Assembly: GCA_022835595.1 (NCBI GenBank)
Contig: BQUP01000007.1
Location: 1,054,001 to 1,118,000, forward strand
Direction of reading: 5' to 3'
Length of the DNA stretch: 64,000 nucleotides
Origin: Cystobasidium ongulense
Taxonomy: Eukaryota; Basidiomycota; Cystobasidiomycetes; Cystobasidiales; Cystobasidiaceae
Shown piece after piece: positions 1-10,320 of the stretch. The position numbers were made by a program, and so were the translations under genes. The notes below the pieces were generated by a model. It did not search any database. It was not told the origin of the DNA and worked only from the letters and a program-made list of their open reading frames with translations. The stretch's first letter is position 1, and each line of letters opens with the position of its first letter.

Positions 1-905
1 AGGGTGAATGCGCTTTACAAGTGTCAGCTCACGAGATGGGACCGAAATCACATCGTAGTCCTAGCTCATGCCAGTGCTACCCGTCTGTACTTACGCAAAG
101 GAAAGGCTGAGGAGAGGGTAATGAAAATTCACGATTCTCCGAACGTAGGTTTTCGAACTCAAATCCGCTTGAACGGCTCATTGATATACCTTGTTACAAA
201 TTGCAGGTACCTGAGGGGTGAGTGATGCTGTGCCATTGTAAGACATATGAACCTCTCCTCTGAGTCTTTGTTTCTCTATAGCGAAGCAACCTATAAGATC
301 ACTGGCGGAGGTATTGATGATGCCTAAAGATGTATGTACCGCCGAGCCGGAGCGCCAGTGCGGGATGAAGCTGACATCACAGGTTACTCTCCTGTAGGTC
401 GCAGATTGGGCACGCTCGCTTCCACACCCATCTATCGCCCATCTTCCAATTCGATGGTGATTCAGCATTTTCCGAATGGCATCTTTCTGAGCGAGCTAGT
501 CCAAGGTTCTTCAAGATCCAGACACTCAAACTTTCGCACGCAATTCTTTCAATTTTCACATGGCCTTTCATCGTTTTTTCATGCCTCCCTCGATAGAAAT
601 AGTCTTTCGTCTGTCGTTCAAGATGATAGGATCGGTTCTCTTTGCTGCATAGCTGGGATTCTTTCACAAAGCCAAAAGTACAAGTCGAGCCTGATGGGGC
701 AACCTGCAGTGCCTGTAGCATAGTCGTCGAGTGAGGTCAAGACCAACGTTCTCCATGATTCTTCTACCTCGCCACTTGCAAGGCAGGCCGATCAAGCAGC
801 TCACAGAATTTATCACCCAGTGATTTTGCTCTTGCCCGTTTCCACTCTACCCGCACACAGACACCACCACCGCCTGTTGCATATTCACACACACTCGCAG
901 TCACC
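1..905. other. Left-edge region without a supported gene
   Basis: No reading frame here shows a recognisable motif, and short frames on both strands overlap without any sign of a spliced gene. The last 100 bases or so before 906 are the leader of the elongation factor gene and are rich in CA and CAC. An incomplete gene entering from the left cannot be excluded. Confidence 0.5.
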
Positions 906-2869
906 ATGGCACCTAAACTATATGGATTCAGTGAGTCAGAGGGTCCAGCGTGTGTTGGGGCGACCGCGGTCCTGACTTTGGCCTGCATCGATGAACCACC
1001 ATCACCACCACCACCACCACAGCTGGCAACCCCAGAACAGCGTCCGTCAGAGTCGCTGCAGAGTACGAGGGCGTCTCGCTCGACTTTGCCGAGGTCGATG
1101 TCGCCAACAAGCCCAAGGAGTTCACCGACGCCTTCCCGACTGGCTTGGTTAGTTTGCAGGACGGCGAGCCTCTTTGAAGATTCGAGGCTGATGGTGCATG
1201 CGACTCTCCAACAGATGCCAGCGCTCGAAGACAACGGAGTCAAGGTCTCCGAGACCATCGCCGTCGCCTACGTGAGTCGTGCTCGTTCGCCAGGCAGCCA
1301 CCGGCGTCCTGCACCGTTGTCGAAATTTCGAGCCACTCCCGTACTCACTCGCCATTGCCATCTCTGTGCCGCCTGTCCAATATATAGTACAGTAAGGATG
1401 CAGATGTACCTGCATTATAGTAACAATAGATGCTCACACGCTCCCTTTCTCCAGTCGCTACCAGAAACAACAAGGCCAGCCTTTTCGGAAAGACCGACGA
1501 GGACAAGGCTCAGGTTCTCCAGTGGGCCTCGTGGGCTAACAGCAACCTAATCGGTGCTCTTGCTGCTTGGTGAGCAAGCATTCATTCATCTCGTCGGAGT
1601 GACATTCGAAGCTGAGCCTTTTTGTGCATCACCAGGTTCCGACCCATCGTCGTTGGACCTTTCAACAAGAAGACTTCCGAGGATGGAAAGGCTCAAACCG
1701 CCAAGTACCTCGGAATCCTCGACCAGTACCTCGCCGACAAGACCTTCCTCGTCGGACAGCGCATCACCTACGCTGATATCCTCACCGCCGCTATCGTCCA
1801 GAGAGGCTGTGATCACGTGAGTTGACGGTTGCATGCATGAATGTCCTCGAATGCGCATAATGCTGAGTATGCTATCTTTTCAAACAGGTCATCGACGCTC
1901 CTTTCCTCAACCAGTTCACTAACGTCGCCCGATTCTATAACACCGTCCTCAGACAGCCCGAGGCCCTCAAGGTCTACGGCAAGGAGCCATCCCCAATCGC
2001 AAAGCCAAAGGAGTACGTTCCAGCTGAGAAGAAGAAGGCTGATAAGCCAGCTGCCGCCCCTGCCGCCGCTGCACCAAAGAAGGAGAAGAAGCCAGCTGTC
2101 GCTGACGATGAGGAGGAGGAGCCATCTGCTCCTGCTGAGCCAAAGGCCAAGCACCCTTGCGAGGCTCTAGGAAAGGCCACTTTCGTCCTTGACGAGTGGA
2201 AGCGACAGTACTCCAACTCCGAGACTCCCGTAAGTTATCCTCATCGTTGTTACGATCTTGCTGTTGTCGAAGGGGGATGCTGAAGTGATTTGATTGATAG
2301 GACGCTCTCAAATGGTTCTGGGCCAATGCTAACTTCGAGGAATACTCGTTATGGAAGGCAAACTACAAGTACCCCGAGGAGCTCTCCAAGAAAGGTGCGT
2401 TCTCCTTCTCCGCCACTTTTCGCCACAAGCGGCTTCATCTCTATTTGATGCAATAATGATGCACTCAGCTAACACAATGCATCATTATCACAGTCTTCAT
2501 GAATTCTAACCTCATCACCGGCTTCCACACTCGTCTCGAGGGATCCCGCAAGTACCTCTTCGGAAACGCCTGCGTTTACGGCGAGGACAACGCCGACAAG
2601 CACGCCCTTCAAGGTGTCTACCTAGTTAGAGGACAGGACGTTTTCCCTATCATGTCGGTCGGACCTGACTGGGAGTCTTACGATTTCACGAAATTGGACC
2701 CTTCCAAGCCAGAAGATCGCGAGGTGGTTGAGAAAAATTGGAACTGGGAAGATAGCGTCGACGGCATGCCAGCTGTCGATGGCAAGGTAAGACAAGCGAC
2801 TTTGCATGTATCCTATAGTGTGCAACACACTCTAAAATGTCTTCTTACGTTCTCCAGGTCTTCAAGTAA
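906..2869 (+). CDS. Translation elongation factor 1-gamma (eEF1B gamma)
   Basis: This is the gamma subunit of the eEF1B complex that recharges eEF1A with GTP during translation; it scaffolds the alpha subunit in the cytosol. The start is the ATG at 906, whose 25-nt first exon is followed by a GTGAGT donor at 931. The N-terminal half is a glutathione-S-transferase-like fold (reads VSETIAVAY, then QVLQWASWANSNL and FLVGQRITYADI). A lysine/alanine/proline-rich linker with an acidic DDEEEEP run lies at about 2,000-2,130. The C-terminal EF1G domain follows (KHPCEALGKATFVLDEWKR, FHTRLEGSRKYLFGNA, SVGPDWESYDFTKLD) and ends in GKVFK. There are about seven or eight introns. The exon join around 1,271-1,455 is not clean in phase by eye, so that boundary is provisional. 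Identity is secure from the C-terminal domain. Confidence 0.95.
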
Positions 2870-3547
2870 ATTATTCTTCTTGCCCACCAAAATCACCTCG
2901 CCAGAGGTTACCGAGCCTCAAGGGGGCCTATTTCGATTCGTTTCAGGCATATGTTCTAGATCAATCGGCAATACACTGCCTTTGTTGTCGAGCTTGCGGT
3001 AGTTCGAGTATTCGTTCCTTGATATCTATCTGTCTGCATTTGACTACTGAGGCAATATAACCCGGATACAGCCAAGTCACAGTATAGCACTTACCTGCGA
3101 CTGACGAGCAACTTCATGTGGTACACTCCTGCAAGATAGAGGATGTCTCAATTGCAGACTTGTGCAGGTATTTCCTCGATCTGCTTGTAGCTGAGCCAGC
3201 TTTCAAGGTGGAAGCTTCACTTTCAAAGCTTCCACCTTGAAAGCTGGCTCGGCTACAAGCAGACGAACGGAATACTTGCGCAAGTCTGCGACTGTCACTT
3301 AACTGCATCTACTCAGTCTTGCCACTTTCTGTGCCCTCCGGTCTTTCCGGACCGCGCCTGTCCGAAGATCGCGGTGATGATGATCTTTATGGAGCTCCGA
3401 CTTTCTCGAGCATCGTAAAGTCGCCTTGGTTGCTTTTGCTTGACTGATCATCATAATCTTGCATCTTGCTGACTGCAACTTCGGAGAGCAGCATCACTCA
3501 GGAGCAAGCAAGCCATCCTGTCCCCGCCACCAACTGGATTGATAGAC
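2870..3547. other. Intergenic region holding a long hairpin
   Basis: Between the elongation factor stop and the dehydrogenase start there is no gene. The only structure seen is the inverted repeat at about 3,150-3,295, listed separately. The stretch 3,420-3,547 is the likely promoter and leader of the dehydrogenase. Confidence 0.6.
3150..3295. repeat. Foldback inverted repeat / long hairpin
   Basis: The inner arms are 3,181-3,217 and 3,226-3,262: 37 nt each, separated by an 8-nt loop. They differ at one position, which would form a G-U pair in RNA. The pairing continues outward imperfectly (left arm containing GCAGACTTG before 3,181, matched by CAAGTCTGC after 3,262), giving arms of roughly 65 nt. 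No target-site duplication is obvious. It could be a foldback mobile-element remnant, an RNA hairpin locus, or an accidental palindromic duplication. Confidence 0.85.
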
Positions 3548-4933
3548 ATGGTCAATACCACAGAACACGACTTGAAGGTCTTGACGATAGAAGAGCTGCA
3601 GAAGATAGCTGCGAATTTGATGGACAAGCAGACGAGGGATTATTACAACGAGGCGAGTTCCCTGTTACTGATACGGCACCACTTTCACTTCTGACACCCT
3701 CGCCATGTCTACTTCCGATTACCGACAATCAACCTGTACATCCTTCACGACAACAGGGCGCAGACTCCGGAACGACTCTCCGCGAGAACATCGATGCCTA
3801 CCAAAAGTATCGCATCCGACCTCGCATCCTGCGAGATGTTTCCCGCTTAGATACGAGTGCTACCATTTTCGGACACAAGAATGCTTTCCCCATGGGCGTC
3901 GCACCTACAGCAATGCAAAGACTAGCTCACACCGATGGCGAGAGTGCGACTGCTCGTGCTTGTGCAAAGCGCCAGATCGTAATGGGGCTATCTTCGTTCT
4001 CTACTACTACCCTTGAAGACGTAGCACAAGCTGCCGACTCGCAGGTACCCCTCGTTCTCCAATTATATCTATTTGAAGAACGAGAACACTCGAAAAAATT
4101 ACTAGCCAGAGCTAAGAAGGCAGGCTATAAAGCTGTCTTTTTGACGGTGGATACGCCATACCTTGGCCGCCGAAATTTAGAGATCAGAAACCAATTCAAG
4201 CTACCTGCTCATTTCTCCATACCCAATTTCGCACAACAAGGCGATCCAGAGAATGGTGATGCGGAATTCTCGCAAGAAAAAGGCAATATAAAAGAAAGAA
4301 AATCAAGCTCAGCTGGTTACACGGACGAGAAGGGTTCAAGGGTCGTCCCTGGCGGACCTATCACTTTCCATTCGCATGCTGCTAATCCGACACTATCGTG
4401 GGAAAGAGATATTGAATGGCTTAAGAAGGAGTGTGGTGATGATCTGCAGGTCTGGATCAAGGGAGTTGCAACAGGCGAGGATGCGAAGTTGGCGATAAAA
4501 CATGGCGTGGACGGTATTGTCGTGTCGAATCATGGAGGCAGGCAATTGAGTGAGTTTAGCGGATTGTCGTCGTATCCTTGTATCCATACTGATAAGCGTT
4601 ATTTGTTTAGACGGCGCATTGGCGACTTTGGATGCTTTGCCAGAAGTCGTAGCCGCCGTCAACAAGCGCATACCAGTTCACGTAGATGGAGGAATCCGAC
4701 ATGGAACAGACATTTTCAAAGCGCTTGCACTAGGAGCAGACTTTTGCTGGATTGGGAGACCGGTTCTATGGGCACTAGCTTACAAAGGTCAGACAGGCGT
4801 AGAGCTATGCCTTCGATTGCTCGAAGACGAGTTTAGGCTGGCTATGGGGTTAGCTGGCGTCACGAGAGTCGAGGATATCAACAAGAGCTACCTAGTCAAG
4901 ATGGAAGGATGCGCCTTCCCGGCTAAGCTATAG
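3548..4933 (+). CDS. FMN-dependent 2-hydroxy-acid dehydrogenase/oxidase
   Basis: It belongs to the glycolate oxidase / L-lactate dehydrogenase / lactate monooxygenase family, which oxidises an alpha-hydroxy acid to the keto acid using FMN. The ATG at 3,548 (MVNTTEHDLKVLTIEELQ) gives the usual N-terminal helix. Three exons (3548-3652, 3757-4549, 4611-4933) join in frame to 406 residues, a normal family length. Family motifs are DSGTTLREN, RIRPRILRDV, FPMGVAPTAMQRLAH, FLTVDTPYLGRR, WIKGV, the active-site block SNHGGRQ with the catalytic histidine, DGGIRHGTDIFKALALGA and IGRPVLWALA. Intron 1 has a GC donor (GAG|GCGAGT). No mitochondrial presequence or cytochrome b2 domain is present, so a cytosolic or peroxisomal enzyme is more likely than yeast CYB2; the exact substrate is not readable. 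A truncated duplicate lies 2,840 bp downstream. Confidence 0.92.
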
Positions 4934-5246
4934 TATTGTACGATGCACCGTACCGTGCGTGTCGTCATTGCACTTTGTAATCGGAATATTACTGCAATCA
5001 GATCATGTGCGCTAACAACGTTCGTACTGAACAGGTTCGTGGCTAGTGATTGCAAAGTACGTCTAATTGGAGGTGTTATGACAGAAATATAAGGGTCGGA
5101 CTGAGAGAAAGGCAAGTCCGGGTATAAAGGTAGTGTTGCTAGCGGTACAGTCGTACATACGCGTGGAAGGTGAAACCTTAGTGCCAGCGTTGGAATATAC
5201 AGCGGGAAAGTAGCTAATATCCAGTACGTGCGCCATGTAAACAATA
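4934..5246. other. Intergenic, convergent 3' ends
   Basis: This lies between the convergent 3' ends of the dehydrogenase and the first secreted-protein gene. No gene or clear structure is seen. Confidence 0.5.
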
Positions 5247-6045
5247 TCAGACCGCGTCATGCTTCTCAACGTCTGCTTCGTTGTAGTAGACAACTAAGCT
5301 TAGACGGCTATTGTCTGAGTTCTCCAATTTCCGAGACTGGCAAGTGACAGAAGGAAAAGTGCTGCCGGGTTGCAGGCAGCCCGGGACTTGCAGGTGATAG
5401 TGAAACCAGTCCAACATGTGCAACAGATTTATTTCATACTCGTTGTTCTGCATACCACTAGCAAAGTCTCTGTTTGTGTCACAAATTTGTCAGCTCCCAA
5501 TTTGGCCATGAAGTAATGGGCGCACTTACGGGGCTAACATGCATCTTCCATGCATCCATCCCTTCCCACGTCCGCCGCTTGCAGGAGGCTGCTTAAAGAT
5601 ATACATAGCGTCATGGTTGAGTTGGGTGCCAATTCCATACATCAAAGCCTCGCAATCGTTCGAGAAGGCTAGCCCACTTCAATGGTTATAGGCGCGCACA
5701 AGAAGGGATTCATCCTTACTCTATCCGGCACCTCCACCTGTGACTGGTCATCATTGGGTGGTGCCTGAATGCGACAATTTCGTATAAGCCACAGAAACAG
5801 TGTTTCCAGGTGAAGGGTCCTGAACTCACACACTCATGTCCGTAGGACCCGAACGGGTCGCCATTGCCGGCACATTCAGCTAGATCAAGCAAAATTGGGT
5901 CGGCGGCTGAATGGCATCTTGATGAATCAGCACCGTCCTACAATCTCATTGAAGCCCTCTCACCTCGAGCTGTCTTTAGACAGAACGCAGCCAGAGTTAC
6001 GACTGAGTGCAATGTAATGATGCCAAACTTTGAGGCAGGAAGCAT
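5247..6045 (-). CDS. Small secreted protein, family member A
   Basis: Not recognised. The minus-strand ATG at 6,045 opens a hydrophobic leader (MLPASKFGIITLHS...LAAFC) that looks like a signal peptide and is followed by a GTGAGA donor. Later exons carry AECAGNGDPFG...HEC, then NDCEALMYG, the conserved block GKGWMHGRCMLAP (about 5,550), and a last exon with MLDWFHYHL ending in KHDAV and TGA at 5,247. The same layout (leader, Cys exon, DDC/NDC, GKGW.HG.CM.AP, LDWF, terminal H..V) recurs at 8,075-8,961 and 12,655-13,473. This supports a real multi-exon gene of about 200 residues with several cysteines. Internal exon phases could not all be reconciled by eye, so decay of this copy is possible. 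Its size, secretion signal and rapid divergence resemble fungal secreted effectors, but that is inference. Confidence 0.6.
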
Positions 6046-6938
6046 AGTGCGAATGTAAAGATAGTAGAGGTTGGTTGTTTCAAGCTGTTTGTGTTGAATA
6101 AAAGCGTGAAGAGTAAGAGAAAGAAAAGCAAGATGCACAGAGAGCCTGTTTTAAGTAGGCGACGGAGATAGCAGGTAGAGATAGCTTCGCTGGTGTCATC
6201 CCACACCCTTTTACTCTTTGTGCATCGCTTCCGACTCGGGTGAGGAGCTCCGCGAGCAGTCCTTTAGACTACCCTTGCACTTGTTGCACGCTCAAAGGGT
6301 AACGCTGGCGGCACTCGCTGCGTTCGCCTTGCAGGCAGCGCGCCGCCAGGGTACTCGCCTGCTTTCCATGCTGCAGGCCTGCCCAGGCAGGCAGCTCACC
6401 GTCCATCAGCCGCATCCCCTCTGACGGCGCACTCCATGCCGGTGCCATCAGTGCGCATTATGATGCGACGTTTGCGGGCCAGAAGAGCACCGTGGCGGTG
6501 ACGGCCACCTTGGACAATCCTGGTGAGCGCTGGTCAGTCGTACTTTACGCAACAAGATGGGTCTGATGCGCACATCGGTGCAGATCATAGTCATTGGTGT
6601 CTTGCAGGATATTGAACAGGTCTGCAGGTCGTGTCATGTATAGTTAGCTATAGACAATCTTGTTCCGCTTCGAGTTGGCGGGCGTGCAAGTCCTGAACGT
6701 CGTGGTTGCTTTCTCTTTGCTCTTCCTCCAACAAGACGATCTACAAAGACACTCGACGCAGGCTATACAAGGCTGTACGCCGTGCTACGGCCAATGCACC
6801 ACCTTTACAGCGGCCCTGCCGTCACCATCCCATCCATCGCGGCTCTAAGCGACTGGAGGCGACTTATCGACCGCAAGCAGCTCAAGCAGCCAGCAGCATG
6901 GGGTGGATGCATCACGCTAGACATGCAAAGAAGTACTG
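6046..6938. repeat. Upstream region of copy A, related to those of copies B and C
   Basis: No gene is seen. Short blocks here recur in the same order upstream of copies B and C: GGAGATAGCAGGTAGAGATA near 6,162 (also near 9,101); TTCCGACTCG near 6,229 (also near 9,177); GTTCGCCTTGCAGGCAG near 6,324 (also near 9,389, with diverged forms near 13,764 and 13,889); and GGCCAGAAGAGCACCG near 6,477 (similar near 9,530 and 14,036). The region ends at the junction with the truncated dehydrogenase copy at about 6,939. Confidence 0.7.
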
Positions 6939-7773
6939 GCACTAGCGAGCGCTAAGAAGGCAGGCTATAAAGCTGTTTTCTTGATTGTAATTACCCCATA
7001 CCTTGGTCGACGAAATCTAGAGATCAGAAACCAATTCAAGCTACCTGCTCATTTCTCCATACCGAATTTCGCTCAACAAGGCGATCCAGAGCATGGTGAT
7101 GCGGAATTCTCGCAAGAAAAAGGCAATAACAAAGAAAGAACATCAAGTTCAGCTGGTTACACGGACGAAAAGGGTTCGAGAGTGGTCCCTGGCGGACCTA
7201 TCACTTTCCACTCGCATGCTGCGAACCCGACGTTATCGTGGGAGAGAGATATCGAATGGCTTAAGAAGGAATGCGGTGACGAGTTGCAGGTCTGGATCAA
7301 GGGAGTTGCAACAGGCGAGGATGCGAAGTTGGCGATAAAACATGGCGTGGACGGTATTGTCGTGTCGAATCATGGAGGCAGGCAATTGAGTGAGTTTAGC
7401 GGATTGTCGTCGTATCCTTGTATCCATACTGATAAGCGTTATTTGTTTAGACGGCGCATTGGCGACTTTGGATGCTTTGCCAGAAGTCGTAGCCGCCGTC
7501 AACAAGCGCATACCAGTTCACGTAGATGGAGGAATCCGACATGGAACAGATATCTTCAAAGCACTTGCACTAGGAGCAGAATTTTGCTGGATTGGCAGAC
7601 CGGTCCTACGGGTATTAGCTTACAAAGGTCAAGCTGGCGTAGAGCTAGGCCTTCGATTGCTTGAGGACGAGTTTAGACTGGCTATGGGCCTCGCTGGCGT
7701 CAGGAGAGTCGAGGATATCAACAAGAGCTACCTGGTCAAGATGGAAGGGTGTGCATTCCCTGCCAAACTGTAG
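6939..7773 (+). pseudogene. 5'-truncated duplicate of the FMN-dependent dehydrogenase
   Basis: Similarity to the intact gene starts at about 6,939 (equivalent to 4,099) and runs to the same stop codon at 7,773, with a constant offset of 2,840 bp. The first exon and half of the second, about 180 residues including the FMN-fold start, are absent, and no promoter or replacement start is evident. The conserved TVDTP segment has become IVITP. The rest of the frame, including the SNHGGRQ active-site block, the 61-nt intron and the C-terminus, is uninterrupted. Divergence from the intact gene is about 9-10% on both sides but zero over 7,285-7,550. It could be transcribed, but a working enzyme is unlikely without the N-terminal half. 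Confidence 0.88.
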
Positions 7774-8074
7774 CAGTGTCTTCAGTTCCATGTCGCGTCG
7801 ACGTTGTGGCTTGTATATCACGTCGCATTGCAATCAAAAAGTGTGCGTGGGTCGGATCTGCAGCTTACGGCACAAAAGCATGAATCGTCTAAAGTCTTAC
7901 AAGACATAAATTTCGGAAAGCGCCTACAGGCTCGTTTGGGTGAGTAGGCAGTGTTGCTTAAGCCTATAAAACGGTCTGACACGGATAAAGAGTGGGGTAT
8001 TCATACCTGAGCAATCATGCGACTTCTGCGGAGAATGATCTGACCCTGAGTACTTCCCGCCTTAAAGCCATGAA

Positions 8075-8961
8075 TTAGACCGCCGTGTGGTACCCCGCTT
8101 GATCAGGATCGTAGAAGATCCCAAGAACCAGTTCGTCCCTTGGTTCCGGATTAGAGACTTGATCCTTCTGGCATTCACAGCGTACTGCGTTATACGTCTT
8201 GATAAACTCGCTGTCGCCAGATCGGACGTCATCGAGCTCCTTGTTGAACCAGTCCAGAGCTTTCGGCAGGTTGACCTGGAACTCAACGGCACGGTTCAAG
8301 GGTTTCAAGTCGACGATCCTATCAGCGCAAATGTCAATAGAGCTCATCGGCGTGTTAAAAGAGACTCCGAAGCGAATCTCGCTTACGGGGCAAACATGCA
8401 TTCACCGTGGACCCATCCTTTTCCAAAAGTAGCAACTCCAGCCTCAAAAGTATGCATGCCGCTGGCATCAGTAGTCTGCACTTGACTGCGCAACTTTGAT
8501 AGTAAGGCTCTGCAATCATCCTGTGCGAGCAGTCCTCCACATTCAGCTCTACAGCATGGGAGATGGTAGCGAATATATTCTTACCTCATCCGGGACAGGC
8601 AGGCGCTTATAATGGGACGAGCTCATGTCGAGCTACAGCCAAAAGTCAGTAGATAGACCAGTGAGCGATAGGCCTATTATAGCGTCCATACATACGTCCC
8701 ACCTGCCAGGCAGCTTTATGTGTGTGTCTTCTTCAATGTTGAGTATCTTTGTACTCTCTGTCGTGAAGCAGGGGTCGACAGAGACTACTCCTCTACCTTC
8801 CGCAGCAGCTGCGCGCAAAGGTTCATCAGTCCATCCACTACTGCAGTTGCTATCAGCCTCTTACGTTGGCTCGCAGCACGAGATGCCAGCAAGACACATG
8901 CCACCAAGGTCAAAGGCACAAATGTGCACATTGCAGCCGCAAACCTTGAGGCAACAATCAT
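8075..8961 (-). CDS. Small secreted protein, family member B
   Basis: Not recognised. The minus-strand ATG at 8,961 starts MIVASRFAAAMC followed by a hydrophobic core (VPLTLVACVLLAS), ending ASQ at a GTAAGA donor: a convincing signal peptide. Later exons give VSVDPCFTTES, then DDCRALLSKLRSQVQ, then GKGWVHGECMFAP next to a GTAAGC donor at about 8,382. The last exon contains KALDWFNKEL, a cysteine pair (RCECQ) and the terminus GYHTAV, stopping at 8,075. Joining the exons with ordinary GT-AG introns keeps the frame, which makes this the best-preserved of the three copies (about 195 residues). It sits 300 bp past the truncated dehydrogenase, convergent with it, exactly as copy A sits past the intact one. 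Confidence 0.65.
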
Positions 8962-10320
8962 TGTTCGGTCGTGCAATTGGTGCGTGTTGATTGTCTCGGA
9001 TCGGTCTAACTTGAATGAAAGCCCGGTAAAAAGAGTTTGGGAGTCTTGGGAAACAGAAGAGAGAGATGTAGCAGTTTCGAAAGCGTGCTGAAATAGACGA
9101 TGGAGATAGCAGATTGAGATAGCTTCGCTGTCCTGGACCGTCCCTAATCCGATGCCCTTTATGCTCTATGTATGGCTTCCGACTCGTTGAGCACCTCCGT
9201 GAGCGATCTGTCAGGATATCCTTAGACGGTGATGTGCTATATAGTATCGATTCCGGCATCCTGGTGTTCGTGCTGCAGGAAATCTTCCGTAGGATAACGT
9301 AAGCTTTCCATTTCCGCAGACATGCCAGGTAGCCATTGCGAAGACAAGGGGCAGTTGTCCCATCTCTGTCATAGCAAAACTCCCTGTGTTCGCCTTGCAG
9401 GCAATGCGCCGCAAGCTATCGAATGCTTTCCAGGCCGTAGTTCGCCAAGGCCGTTGAACGTCTACCAGCCGCTCTTCCTTGAACAACGGTAAGTCATACT
9501 GTTAGCGCGTATATAATGTGACGGTCTCGCTGGCCAGAGGAGCATCACTGCGGTGATATGTCTGCCTTGGGAGATCTTGGTAATTGGGGTGTAGTCTCCA
9601 ACATTTCTTGCAACAACATGGCTCTTGCAGACATGCAAGCGAATCATGGTCATTGTGTCTTGCGGAAATGTTCGACAGATGTGCGAAACTTGCTATATGG
9701 TTGATGCTATCTATCATCCATGACTCCGAGGCTGCCGCGAATGCGCGCAAGTCGTGATTTTCAGTGTGCTGCATCTTTGTCTGGCTTCTCGCAACGTGAT
9801 CCTGGAGTAGTGCGCTGCATTAGATACACACACACACTCACAGACATACCGACGATATTCGTATTGGGCGACAGGGCAGGCGAGCCTGGGAGAGCTGCAG
9901 TGCACTCAAGCGCACCGCTCGAGGCGAATGGATCCAGTGGACTCGCCCTCGAGAGCAGCAGCAGCCAGCAGCACTGGAGGGAGGCGCGATGTTGGAAAGG
10001 ATAGCACCATTCAGCTGCAGGACTCAGCCGCCGTTTCCGGTGCGCGTCTGGTTGTCGTTGGTCTACTGAGGGTAAGAAGCAAGACGTGAGAAGCAAGCAT
10101 TTGCATTGAAGTGCGCGATACAGGGATTGTTCAAAGCATGTGAAGTCTACATGAGCAATAGCACAACAAAGTCGCGAACTACTTGCATTGATTTGGCGCA
10201 CTACTGACGGCTATCGACCACCTCAATCAAGTGGTGCGAATCGCAGCTTGCAAGTGAGCGCCCTGAAGAGGCAGACTTCATCAGCTTCTGCCATTACAAG
10301 CAGTGGAGATTCGGGCGGGC
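8962..10320. repeat. Upstream region of copy B, ending in a fragment of the 14,421 gene
   Basis: No complete gene is seen. The first 700 bases or so match the upstream regions of copies A and C in patches (see 6,046-6,938). At 9,931-9,985 the sequence resembles 14,418-14,475, the start codon and first codons of the large gene at 14,421, including GAATGGATCCAG followed by GGACTCGCC and a CAGCA-rich run. A CA dinucleotide run lies at about 9,829-9,842. The region then runs to the P450 stop codon. Confidence 0.7.

Noticed and set aside
764-1550. Long open frames on both strands overlapping the start of the elongation factor gene
   Set aside because: They are shadows crossing introns of the elongation factor gene and carry no motif; the spliced eEF1B-gamma frame explains the region.
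9829-9842. CA dinucleotide run
   Set aside because: Too short (about seven units) to be a notable microsatellite and not linked to any gene.
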